This document shows, piece by piece, positions 42,805 through 50,892 of a DNA stretch of 64,000 nt. This DNA comes from RPQJ01 sp044226195 (GTDB lineage: Bacteria; Pseudomonadota; Gammaproteobacteria; Steroidobacterales; Steroidobacteraceae). The position numbers and the translations under genes are program-made. The stretch covers positions 17,854 to 81,853 of the forward strand of contig JBGAHO010000015.1 in assembly GCA_044226195.1 (NCBI GenBank). The letters run 5' to 3'. Under the pieces are notes generated by a model. The model worked only from the letters and a program-made list of their open reading frames with translations, ran no database searches and was not told where the DNA came from. Numbering within the stretch: position 1 is the stretch's first letter; each line of letters starts with the position of its first letter.

Positions 42805-43341
42805 TCAGTGCAGCGCCGACGCGCCGTCCCCGGAGTCGAGGGTCCCGCCGATCAGGCGGTCGATGTCGAGCAGCATCACCATCTTTTCGCCGGAGCTCGC
42901 GAGGCCCGCGATGAAGCCGGAGCGCGCGATGTCGCCGATCTGCGGCGGCGGCTGGATGTCGCCCGCGGCCACGTTGAAGACGTCCGACACGCCGTCGACG
43001 ACCATGCCGACCACCTTCTCACGGCGGCCCGCATGCACGCGCACGACGATCACGACCGTCGCCTGCCCGTGCTCGACCGTCGGCAGCCCGAAGCGCCGAC
43101 GCAGGCAGACGACCGGCACCACCGTGCCGCGCAGGTTCATCACGCCGAGGATGTAGGAGGCGGTGTGCGGCACGCGCGTCACGCCTTCCCAGCCCTTGAT
43201 CTCCTGCACGCGCAGGATCTCGGCGCCGTAGTCCTCGCCGTTGAGCACGAACGTCAGGTACTGGGACGGCACGCCGGCCGCCTCGGCCTGCGCACCGGCC
43301 TCGCCGGCTTCGTGGATGGATTCCCGTGTCGTCTCGCTCAT
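42805..43341 (-). CDS. cheW: Chemotaxis coupling protein CheW (downstream copy)
   Basis: A 178-residue CheW. After a 25-residue acidic lead come SQYLTFVLNGEDYGAEILRV, QEIKGWEGVTRVPHTASYI, GVMNLRGTVVPVVCLRRRFG, VVGMVVDGVSDVF and MVMLLDIDRLIGG, the standard two-barrel pattern. It joins receptors to CheA. It is 40% or so alike, by eye, to the other CheW at 50368-50874, so the operon holds two coupling proteins, one at each side of the three receptor genes. Confidence 0.95.
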   Translation of the reverse strand: MSETTRESIHEAGEAGAQAEAAGVPSQYLTFVLNGEDYGAEILRVQEIKGWEGVTRVPHTASYILGVMNLRGTVVPVVCLRRRFGLPTVEHGQATVVIVVRVHAGRREKVVGMVVDGVSDVFNVAAGDIQPPPQIGDIARSGFIAGLASSGEKMVMLLDIDRLIGGTLDSGDGASALH

Positions 43342-43377
43342 GGTTCACCGCCCGGTGGGCGCCGGCCTGCCGACGCG

Positions 43378-45966
43378 TCACCCCACCTTCTGCAATGCAC
43401 TTTCCGGACCACGCCGGACGGCCGTCGCCGTCCGCAGCGTGCCGCCCTCGGCGGCGTCGAGCCGGTAGCGCGCGACGAGCTGGTTCAGGTTCTGCGCCTG
43501 CTCGACGATGGCTTCGGAGGCCGCCGCCGCCTGCTCGACGAGCGCCGCGTTCTGCTGGGTCACCTCGTCCATCTGCATGACGGCGCGATTCACCTGCTCG
43601 ATCCCCGAGCTCTGTTCCTGGCTCGCCGAAGCGATCTCGGCGACGATGTCCGTCACCTTCTTCACCGCCTGCACGATCTCGTCGAGCGTCCGGCCGGACT
43701 CGTCGACCAGCTTGCCGCCCTCGTCGACCTTGACCACGGAGTCCTGGATCAGCGCCTTGATCTCCTTCGCCGCCGTCGCCGAGCGGCCCGCGAGGTTGCG
43801 CACCTCGCTCGCCACCACTGCGAAGCCGCGGCCCTGCTCACCGGCCCGGGCCGCTTCCACGGCGGCATTGAGCGCGAGCAGGTTGGTCTGGAAGGCGATC
43901 TCGTCGATCACGCCGATGATGTCGGCGATCTTGCGGCTCGACGCGTTGATGGCGGACATCGCCGTCACCGCGCGTCCCACCACCTCGCCGCCCTTCTCGG
44001 CCTGCGTGCGCGCGGCCAGCGCCAGCTGGTTCGCCTGCATGGCATTGTCGGCGGTCTGCTTGACCGTCGAGGTCATCTGTTCCATCGAGGACGCGGTCTC
44101 CTCGAGGCTCGAGGCCTGCTCTTCCGTGCGCTGGCTCAGCGAGGTGTTGCCCCGGCTGATTTCCTCGGCACCCGTCTGCACTTCGCCCGTGGCGGCCTTG
44201 ATCCGGCCGACCAGCTCGCCGACGTTGTCGAGCAGCGAGTTCATGCCGGTCGCGAGCGTGCCGAAGAAGCCCGTCTTGCCCTCCTTGCGGATGCGGTTCG
44301 ACAGGTCGCCCTCGAGCGCGCCTTCGACGATGCCTTCGATCTCCTTCTCGACGGCCACTTCCTGGGTGCGGTTGACCCATTCCATGGCGGTGCCGAGGCG
44401 CTTGCCGTTCTCGTCGAAGACCGGCGTGTGCGTCAGCTTGATCGTGAGCGTGCCGATCTTGTGCTCGGCGACGTGCGTCGAGGTGAGGTGGTCCAGCAGG
44501 TTGCGCTGGTGCTGGGCGCTGCGATGGAAGACGTCCATGTTGGCGCCCATCAGCTTCGACGCCTCGAAGCGCGGCACGGCCTTGCGCAGTTCCGGCTCGA
44601 TCTCGGCGAACAGCTGCTGCATGGCCTTGTTCATGTAGATGATGACGTGGTCCGGGTCGGCCAGCAGTGCCGGCGAGGACACGTTGTCGAGGGCCTGCTT
44701 CACGCGGCCGTTCACCGCGGCCACGGCGCGCTCGCGCTCGGCGTTGGCGCGCTCGGCCTCGCGGCTGTCGCGCAACTGCTGCTGCGTCTGGGCCATCGCC
44801 TTCAGCAGGTCGCCGATCTCGTCGCTCGTACGCACGACGATCTCGTTGTCGAGGTTGCCCTCGCCGATGGCACGGGAGACCTCGACGGCGCGCTGCAGCG
44901 AACCCACGATGCGCCTGCGCATGTAGTACGCGAGCCACGACCCCAGGGCCACCATGAGCAGGCTGGCCACCGAGATCACCGTCAGGTGCCGCCAGCGCTC
45001 GTTCAGGCGGGCGTTGTAGCCGGCATTCGCGATCGCGATGTCCTCGTCGTAGGCCGCGATCACCTCGTTCTCGGCCTCGTCGACGGCGGCCTGCAGCACG
45101 ACCGGGTCACCGCCCCGCTCCATGTGCTCGCGGACCATCCTGGCGAGACTGTCGCCCTTGGCGCCCATCTTCTGCAGGGCGGCGTCCATGCGGTCGGCAT
45201 ACTGCGGGCCGTGTTCGCGGAACTGCGGCACCTGCGCACGGATGGCGTGGAACTCGGTCTCGATGCCGTGCGCGATGTTCGCGAGGTTGTCGCGCTCGAC
45301 GCCGACCGGGGCTTCGGCCGGGATGTGCATGGCAGCGAAGTGCGCGCTCGAGATCTCGTCGATCACGCGCGAGAAGTGCGCGACCAGCGTGTCCATGTAG
45401 TAGAACGTCTGCGCGTCGGGGTCGAGCTGCAGGCCGCTCTGGTCGGCCACGCGTTCGGCGAAATCGAGGACCGCGACCATGAACTCGTCGCTGGCGGTCG
45501 CGACCTGGTCGGGCTCGTCCATGGCCGCGAACCGGCCGGGCAACTCGCGCCACTTCGCTTCGAGGGCGGTCAGGTCGGCCTGCAGGCCGAGCTTGTCCTT
45601 GGTCTCGGCGACGTGATCGTCGAGCACCTTGAACGACGCATCGATCAGCGCGGCCGCTTCGTCCACCTTCTTCTGCGCGGCCACCGAACCTGCCTTGCGG
45701 CGGGTCGCCGCCGCACCGTAGTCCGTGAAGGCGGCCACGACGTTGCGCGTCTCGGAGAGATAGCGCACGCCGTCGATTTCGTTGCGCGTGAACTGCACGT
45801 CCGCCCAGCCACCACTGATGGTCACGACCACCAGGACCACGATCGGCACCATCAACGCCGTCACCACGACGCCGAACTGCTGACCGATCTTCAGACGGCC
45901 CACCAGGCCGTCCACCAGGGAGCCCGCCGGTGCGGTTCCTTCCGTCTTCATCGTCTTGATGTTCAT
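43378..45966 (-). CDS. Methyl-accepting chemotaxis protein with PAS (first receptor gene by coordinate)
   Basis: An 862-residue receptor; GGAGAGGAAG precedes ATG 45966. Two membrane helices (FGVVVTALMVPIVVLVVV and VISVASLLMVALGSWLAYYM) enclose a helical periplasmic sensor of about 270 residues. Then come HAMP, a PAS-like module around DHVIIYMNKAMQQLFAEIE, a second HAMP-like block (GALEGDLSNRIRKEG) and the signalling domain with tip IGVIDEIAFQTNLLALNAA and GRGFAVVASEVRNLAGRSA. The end is SALQKVG, without a CheR-docking tail. Ligand unknown. The architecture is the same as the neighbour at 46034-48784, so the pair looks duplicated. Confidence 0.94.
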   Translation of the reverse strand: MNIKTMKTEGTAPAGSLVDGLVGRLKIGQQFGVVVTALMVPIVVLVVVTISGGWADVQFTRNEIDGVRYLSETRNVVAAFTDYGAAATRRKAGSVAAQKKVDEAAALIDASFKVLDDHVAETKDKLGLQADLTALEAKWRELPGRFAAMDEPDQVATASDEFMVAVLDFAERVADQSGLQLDPDAQTFYYMDTLVAHFSRVIDEISSAHFAAMHIPAEAPVGVERDNLANIAHGIETEFHAIRAQVPQFREHGPQYADRMDAALQKMGAKGDSLARMVREHMERGGDPVVLQAAVDEAENEVIAAYDEDIAIANAGYNARLNERWRHLTVISVASLLMVALGSWLAYYMRRRIVGSLQRAVEVSRAIGEGNLDNEIVVRTSDEIGDLLKAMAQTQQQLRDSREAERANAERERAVAAVNGRVKQALDNVSSPALLADPDHVIIYMNKAMQQLFAEIEPELRKAVPRFEASKLMGANMDVFHRSAQHQRNLLDHLTSTHVAEHKIGTLTIKLTHTPVFDENGKRLGTAMEWVNRTQEVAVEKEIEGIVEGALEGDLSNRIRKEGKTGFFGTLATGMNSLLDNVGELVGRIKAATGEVQTGAEEISRGNTSLSQRTEEQASSLEETASSMEQMTSTVKQTADNAMQANQLALAARTQAEKGGEVVGRAVTAMSAINASSRKIADIIGVIDEIAFQTNLLALNAAVEAARAGEQGRGFAVVASEVRNLAGRSATAAKEIKALIQDSVVKVDEGGKLVDESGRTLDEIVQAVKKVTDIVAEIASASQEQSSGIEQVNRAVMQMDEVTQQNAALVEQAAAASEAIVEQAQNLNQLVARYRLDAAEGGTLRTATAVRRGPESALQKVG

Positions 45967-46033
45967 GTTCTTCCTCTCCTGATCGACTCACCCGTCGGGA
46001 GCGATGGACGGGGGTCCACCGCTCCCCGGGGCC

Positions 46034-48784
46034 TCAGAACTCGTGCCAGTCCGTGTCGTCCGCCAGCGACACCGCCGCGGCCGTCGCGGCCTTGGGCGCC
46101 GGCGCCGGGGCCGGGGTTGCCTTCGCGACGGGGGCCGGCGCGGCCGCCGGCTTCGTCCACGGCCGCTGCGTGCTGCGACGCTCGAGCGAGGACACGTTCT
46201 TCGGCATCGGCTTCACCGCCGGCTTGTGCGCGACCTTGTCGACCGGCTTCGGCGCGGCCGCGGGCGGCGCCACCGCCACCGTCGGCTTCACGACGGCGAC
46301 CGGCGCCGCGGTCGCGCGCGCGCTGTCGCTCAGCTTGTAGCGGGCGATCACGCGATTGAGGCTCTGCGTCTGCTCGACGATGGCCTCGGCAGCGGCGGCG
46401 GCTTCCTCGACGAGCGCGGCGTTCTGCTGCGTCACCTCGTCCATCTGCATCACCGCGCGATTCACCTGCTCGATCCCCGAGCTCTGTTCCTGGCTCGCCG
46501 CGGCGATCTCGGCGACGATGTCCGTCACCTTCTTCACCGCCTGCACGATCTCCTCGAGCGTCCGGCCGGACTCGTCGACCAGCTTGCTGCCGTCCTCGAC
46601 CTTGCCGACGGAGTCCTGGATCAGCGCCTTGATCTCCTTCGCCGCCGTGGCCGAGCGACCCGCGAGGTTGCGCACTTCGCTCGCCACCACCGCGAACCCG
46701 CGGCCCTGCTCGCCCGCGCGCGCGGCTTCCACCGCGGCGTTCAGCGCCAGCAGGTTGGTCTGGAACGCGATCTCGTCGATCACGCCGATGATGTCGGCGA
46801 TCTTGCGGCTCGAGGCGTTGATGCCGCCCATCGCGGACACCGCCGCGCCGACCACTTCGCCGCCCTTCTCGGCCTGCGTGCGGGCGGCCATCGCCAGTTG
46901 GTTCGCCTGCATGGCGTTGTCGGCCGTCTGCTTGACCGTCGAGGTCATCTGCTCCATCGAGGACGCCGTCTCCTCGAGGCTCGAGGCCTGCTCTTCCGTG
47001 CGCTGGCTCAGCGAGGTGTTGCCCTTGCTGATCTCCTCGGCGCCCGTCTGAACCTCGACCGCGGCGGCCTTGATGGTGCGCACGAGGTCGCCGACGTTGT
47101 CGAGCAGCGAATTCATGCCCGTCGCGAGCGCGGCAAAGAAGCCGGCCTTGCCGTCCTTGCGGATGCGGTTCGACAGGTCGCCCTGCAGCGCACCTTCGAC
47201 GATGCCCGCCACTTCCTGCTCCACCGCGACTTCCTGGGTGCGATTGACCCACTCCATGGCAGTGCCGATGCGCTGGCCCTGCTCGTCGAACACTGCCGTG
47301 TGGGTCAGCTTCATGGTCAGCGAGCCGATCTTGTGCTCGGAGACGTGCGTGCCGGTCAGGGCGTCGAGCAGCCGGCGCTGGTGGCTCAGGTTCTTGTGGA
47401 AGATGTCCATGTTCGCGCCGTCCATGCGCGCCGGATCGAAGCGCGGCACGACCTTGCGCATCTCGACGTCGACCTCGCTGAACAGCTTCCGGATGGCTCC
47501 GTTCATGTAGATGATGTTGTAGTCGCGGTCGGCGAGCAGGACCGGCGAGGAGACGCTGTCGAGTGCCTGCTTGATGCGGGCATTGGCCGCGGCCAGCACA
47601 CGCTCCTTTTCGCCGCGCGCGCGCTCGGCCTCGAGGTTCTCCTTCAGGGTCCTCTGCGTCTGCTCGAGCGAGCGCAGCACCACGCCCGTCTCGTCCTCGG
47701 CCTCGATCACGATCTCGCTGTCGAGCTTGCCTTCGCCGATGGCCTTGAACACCGTCACGGCGCGGTTGAGCGAGCGGACGATCACGCGCTGGATGAAGAT
47801 GGCCATGGCCAGGGCCGCGAGCACCGAGACGACCGCGACGCCGAGCGACAGCGCGAGCTTCAGCTTCAGGACGTGCAGGTCTTCGTCGTACTGCTCGTCG
47901 AGCATCGGACCGGTCGCGTCGAAGAGCTCATAACCCTTGTCGACCGCCGCGGTCGCCGCAGAGCGCACGTCGGCCTTCGGGACGTTGGTCTCGGTCGCCT
48001 GGATCGCGATCTTCTCGAACGCAGTCGCGGCGGCATCGAGGTCGTCGACGATCTTGCGCACGGCGGCGCCGTTCTGCGGATCGACGCGCTCGAGGCCGTC
48101 GACCGACGTGCCGAGGCGCCGGACCTCGGTCGTCGCCTGGCCCGCGGCCACGACGATCTTGTCGTGGATCTCGATCGGCGTCGTGTCGTTGCCGGCCGCC
48201 ACGACGGCGAGGCCGCGCGCCTCGAGCATCGCACTCACGAGTCGCGGTGCCCGCAGCACGACGATGTCCATCAGGTAGTAGGTCTCGGGATTGCTGTCGA
48301 GCTTGAGGCCCGAGGCGTCGCCGATCATCGGGAACAGGTTGTAGGCCTGCTTGATGACGGCGGCATGCTGCTCCTGGTTGGTCTCGGTCGACGTGGTCTG
48401 CCAGCCGGACTCGATCGCCTTCCAGTCGCTCGCCATCTTCTCGATGGCGTCCCTGGCCTTGAACCGGTCCCCGTCCTCGGCGATGAGACCCGCCAGCGTC
48501 TCGAAGGCCTTGTCCGCGCGGGCACGTGCGTCGTCGACCTTGCTGGACGCGGAGGCATTGCCCTCCTTGATCATCGTGGTCGCGGCACGATGATCGCCGA
48601 CGGCCTGCATGATGGTGCGGGCCTGGTCGACATACGGCAGGCCGTCGGCCTGGCGCTGGATCCGACCGAGCTCGTGCCACGCCGTGCTGGCATACAGGCC
48701 CGCGAGGAGGGCGATCGGCACGAGCATCGCGAACACGATGACGCCGATCTTCTTGCCGATCTTCATTCGCTTGAGGACGTTCAT
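46034..48784 (-). CDS. Methyl-accepting chemotaxis protein with PAS and CheR-docking tail
   Basis: A 916-residue receptor. Membrane helices near residues 10-30 (KIGVIVFAMLVPIALLAGLY) and 310-330 (SLGVAVVSVLAALAMAIFIQ) enclose a helical sensor. HAMP, a PAS-like segment (DYNIIYMNGAIRKLFSEVD), a second HAMP-like block and the signalling domain follow, then a flexible Ala/Pro/Lys tail of about 70 residues. The C-terminus is DDTDWHEF, matching the xWxxF pentapeptide that recruits CheR and CheB in enteric receptors. Its signalling domain is encoded by DNA identical over 346 bases to that of the next receptor gene. Confidence 0.94.
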   Translation of the reverse strand: MNVLKRMKIGKKIGVIVFAMLVPIALLAGLYASTAWHELGRIQRQADGLPYVDQARTIMQAVGDHRAATTMIKEGNASASSKVDDARARADKAFETLAGLIAEDGDRFKARDAIEKMASDWKAIESGWQTTSTETNQEQHAAVIKQAYNLFPMIGDASGLKLDSNPETYYLMDIVVLRAPRLVSAMLEARGLAVVAAGNDTTPIEIHDKIVVAAGQATTEVRRLGTSVDGLERVDPQNGAAVRKIVDDLDAAATAFEKIAIQATETNVPKADVRSAATAAVDKGYELFDATGPMLDEQYDEDLHVLKLKLALSLGVAVVSVLAALAMAIFIQRVIVRSLNRAVTVFKAIGEGKLDSEIVIEAEDETGVVLRSLEQTQRTLKENLEAERARGEKERVLAAANARIKQALDSVSSPVLLADRDYNIIYMNGAIRKLFSEVDVEMRKVVPRFDPARMDGANMDIFHKNLSHQRRLLDALTGTHVSEHKIGSLTMKLTHTAVFDEQGQRIGTAMEWVNRTQEVAVEQEVAGIVEGALQGDLSNRIRKDGKAGFFAALATGMNSLLDNVGDLVRTIKAAAVEVQTGAEEISKGNTSLSQRTEEQASSLEETASSMEQMTSTVKQTADNAMQANQLAMAARTQAEKGGEVVGAAVSAMGGINASSRKIADIIGVIDEIAFQTNLLALNAAVEAARAGEQGRGFAVVASEVRNLAGRSATAAKEIKALIQDSVGKVEDGSKLVDESGRTLEEIVQAVKKVTDIVAEIAAASQEQSSGIEQVNRAVMQMDEVTQQNAALVEEAAAAAEAIVEQTQSLNRVIARYKLSDSARATAAPVAVVKPTVAVAPPAAAPKPVDKVAHKPAVKPMPKNVSSLERRSTQRPWTKPAAAPAPVAKATPAPAPAPKAATAAAVSLADDTDWHEF
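46692..47037. repeat. 346-base identical tract shared with 49232-49577 (copy A)
   Basis: Comparing both strands line by line, this part of the receptor signalling domain is base-for-base the same as 49232-49577, with an offset of 2,540. Just outside, single-base differences appear at both ends (CAC/TGC at 46691/49231; TCGG/TGCG after 47037/49577). The tract spans the hairpin tip and the neighbouring methylation helices. Confidence 0.9.
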
Positions 48785-48804
48785 GACCTGGACTCCCGAT
48801 CCCG

Positions 48805-50355
48805 TTACGCCGCCGGTCGCATCGAAGCGCCTGACCGCGTGGAGGTGGCTCCGTGCCGGCCTGTCGCATCCGTCCGATAGACTGCGACCTGTGCGCTCAG
48901 CGCGCCCGACTGCTGGACGATCGTCTCGGCGGCGGCGGCGGCTTCCTCGACGAGCGCGGCGTTCTGCTGCGTCACCTCGTCCATCTGCATCACCGCACGG
49001 TTCACCTGCTCGATCCCCGAGCTCTGCTCCTGGCTCGCCGCGGCGATCTCGGCGACGATGTCCGTCACCTTCTTCACCGCCTGCACGATCTCGCTCAGCG
49101 TCTGGCCCGACTGATTGACGAGCTTGCTGCCGTCCTCGACCTTGCCGACGGAGTCCTGGATCAGCGCCTTGATCTCCTTCGCCGCCGTCGCGGAACGACC
49201 CGCGAGGTTCCGCACTTCGCTCGCCACCACTGCGAACCCGCGGCCCTGCTCGCCCGCGCGCGCGGCTTCCACCGCGGCGTTCAGCGCCAGCAGGTTGGTC
49301 TGGAACGCGATCTCGTCGATCACGCCGATGATGTCGGCGATCTTGCGGCTCGAGGCGTTGATGCCGCCCATCGCGGACACCGCCGCGCCGACCACTTCGC
49401 CGCCCTTCTCGGCCTGCGTGCGGGCGGCCATCGCCAGTTGGTTCGCCTGCATGGCGTTGTCGGCCGTCTGCTTGACCGTCGAGGTCATCTGCTCCATCGA
49501 GGACGCCGTCTCCTCGAGGCTCGAGGCCTGCTCTTCCGTGCGCTGGCTCAGCGAGGTGTTGCCCTTGCTGATCTCCTGCGCCCCGGTCTGGACCTCGGAC
49601 GCGGCCGACTTGATCGAGCCGACGATCACGCGGACGTTCTCGAGGAGTTCGTTGAGGCCGTGCGTCAGCGTCAGGAAGTCGCCGGACCGGCCGTCCTCGT
49701 TCAGGCGGCTGACGAGGTCGCCGCCGCGCGCCGCCTCGACCAGCTCGACCGTCTCGCGGACGATGCCGTGGATGTTGTCGAGCAGCAGGTTGACACCCTG
49801 CGCCATGTGCTCGACGGCGCCGCTCTTGCCGGCGAGGCCGACGCGGCGCGCGAGGTCGCCCTTGCCGGCAGCCTGCATGACCTGTTCGGTCTCCTTCACG
49901 GCGTCCTCGAACTGGGCGGCGGCGCGCACCTGTTCGGTAATGTCGGTCGCGAATTTCACGACCTTGAAAGGCTTGCCGGCGCGATCGAACACCGGGTTGT
50001 AGCTGGCCTGGATCCAGACCTCGCGACCGGCCTTGCCGATGCGCTTGTAGCGCTGCGCGTCGAACTCGCCGCGCCCGAGCTTCGCCCAGAACTCGCGATA
50101 GGCCGCGCTCTCGCGGAACGCGGGTTCGACGAAGATGGAATGATGACGACCGACGACTTCCTCGAGCCGGTACCCCAGCGCGTCGAGGAAATTTGCGTTG
50201 GCGGTCAGGATCTTGCCGGTGAGGTCGAACTCGATGGTGGCCATGACCTTGTCGATGGCGGCGACCTTTCCTTCCAGATCCACGATGCGGGCCTCTTCCT
50301 TGGCGTCAACGACCGGTTCCTTGTGGCCGGGTACGAACCTGTTGAGCCAGTTCAT
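48805..50355 (-). CDS. Soluble PAS-containing chemoreceptor (Aer/BdlA-like)
   Basis: A 516-residue receptor without membrane helices. An N-terminal PAS domain (about 35-150) has ATIEFDLTGKILTANANFLD, GRHHSIFVEP and YKRIGKAGREVWIQASYNPV, as in Aer-type energy sensors. A HAMP-like span (DLARRVGLAGKSGAVEHM and GDLVSRLNEDGRSG) leads into the signalling domain with tip IGVIDEIAFQTNLLALNAA. It should sense a cytoplasmic cue such as redox state or a bound cofactor. The downstream part is nearly identical in DNA to the 46034-48784 receptor. No CheR tail (ends SMRPAA). Confidence 0.93.
   Translation of the reverse strand: MNWLNRFVPGHKEPVVDAKEEARIVDLEGKVAAIDKVMATIEFDLTGKILTANANFLDALGYRLEEVVGRHHSIFVEPAFRESAAYREFWAKLGRGEFDAQRYKRIGKAGREVWIQASYNPVFDRAGKPFKVVKFATDITEQVRAAAQFEDAVKETEQVMQAAGKGDLARRVGLAGKSGAVEHMAQGVNLLLDNIHGIVRETVELVEAARGGDLVSRLNEDGRSGDFLTLTHGLNELLENVRVIVGSIKSAASEVQTGAQEISKGNTSLSQRTEEQASSLEETASSMEQMTSTVKQTADNAMQANQLAMAARTQAEKGGEVVGAAVSAMGGINASSRKIADIIGVIDEIAFQTNLLALNAAVEAARAGEQGRGFAVVASEVRNLAGRSATAAKEIKALIQDSVGKVEDGSKLVNQSGQTLSEIVQAVKKVTDIVAEIAAASQEQSSGIEQVNRAVMQMDEVTQQNAALVEEAAAAAETIVQQSGALSAQVAVYRTDATGRHGATSTRSGASMRPAA
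49232..49577. repeat. 346-base identical tract shared with 46692-47037 (copy B)
   Basis: Partner of copy A. The sequence is the same through the tract, while the flanking coding DNA of the two receptors diverges to several differences per 100 bases. This is expected for gene conversion or a recent partial duplication rather than shared selection alone, because silent third positions are also identical. Confidence 0.9.
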
Positions 50356-50367
50356 CTCGAAAAACTC

Positions 50368-50874
50368 CTATGCGGCCTGCATCGCGAAGTCCATGGACCC
50401 CGCGTTGGCCTGACCAAGCAGACGCTCGATGTCGAGCAGGATGATCATCTTGTCCTCGACCGTGGCGAGGCTCTGCACGAACTCCTGGTGACCGGTGACG
50501 GCCTCCGGGATCGGGCGACGGTCCGCCGGGCCGACCGTGTACACCTCGCACACCGCGTCGACGACGAAGCCCGCGATGCGCACGCCGTCCGGCAGGTCGA
50601 CCCGCGCCACGATCACGACCGTGGTCGGGCCGAAGTCGGCCTGCGGCAGGCTGAAGCGCTTGCGCAGGTCGATGATCGGCACGACGCTGCCGCGCAGGTT
50701 GATGACGCCGAGCAGGTAGTGGGGCGATTCCGGCAGCGGCGTCGCGCCACTCCAGCCCTTGATCTCCTGCACGCTCAGGATGTCGATGCCGTACTCCTCG
50801 GTCGCGAGCCGGAAGGTCAGGTACTGCCCCTGCCCCGCCGTGTCGCCGACCGCCTTCAGACCCGCTTCACTCAT
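50368..50874 (-). CDS. cheW: Chemotaxis coupling protein CheW (upstream copy)
   Basis: A 168-residue CheW with GGAGAGAGAA before ATG 50874. The core is QYLTFRLATEEYGIDILSVQ, QEIKGWSGATPLPESPHYL, GVINLRGSVVPIIDLRKRF, RIAGFVVDAVCEVYTV and MIILLDIERLLGQ. It lies 12 bases before the cytoplasmic receptor gene and 18 after cheA, so it is probably the main coupler for that array. A second CheW is encoded after the receptors. Confidence 0.95.
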   Translation of the reverse strand: MSEAGLKAVGDTAGQGQYLTFRLATEEYGIDILSVQEIKGWSGATPLPESPHYLLGVINLRGSVVPIIDLRKRFSLPQADFGPTTVVIVARVDLPDGVRIAGFVVDAVCEVYTVGPADRRPIPEAVTGHQEFVQSLATVEDKMIILLDIERLLGQANAGSMDFAMQAA

Positions 50875-50892
50875 TTCTCTCTCCCAGGCCGC

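Noticed and set aside
42688..46359. A 1,223-codon plus-strand frame
   Set aside because: Antisense to cheW and the first receptor; the residue mix mirrors the opposite strand.
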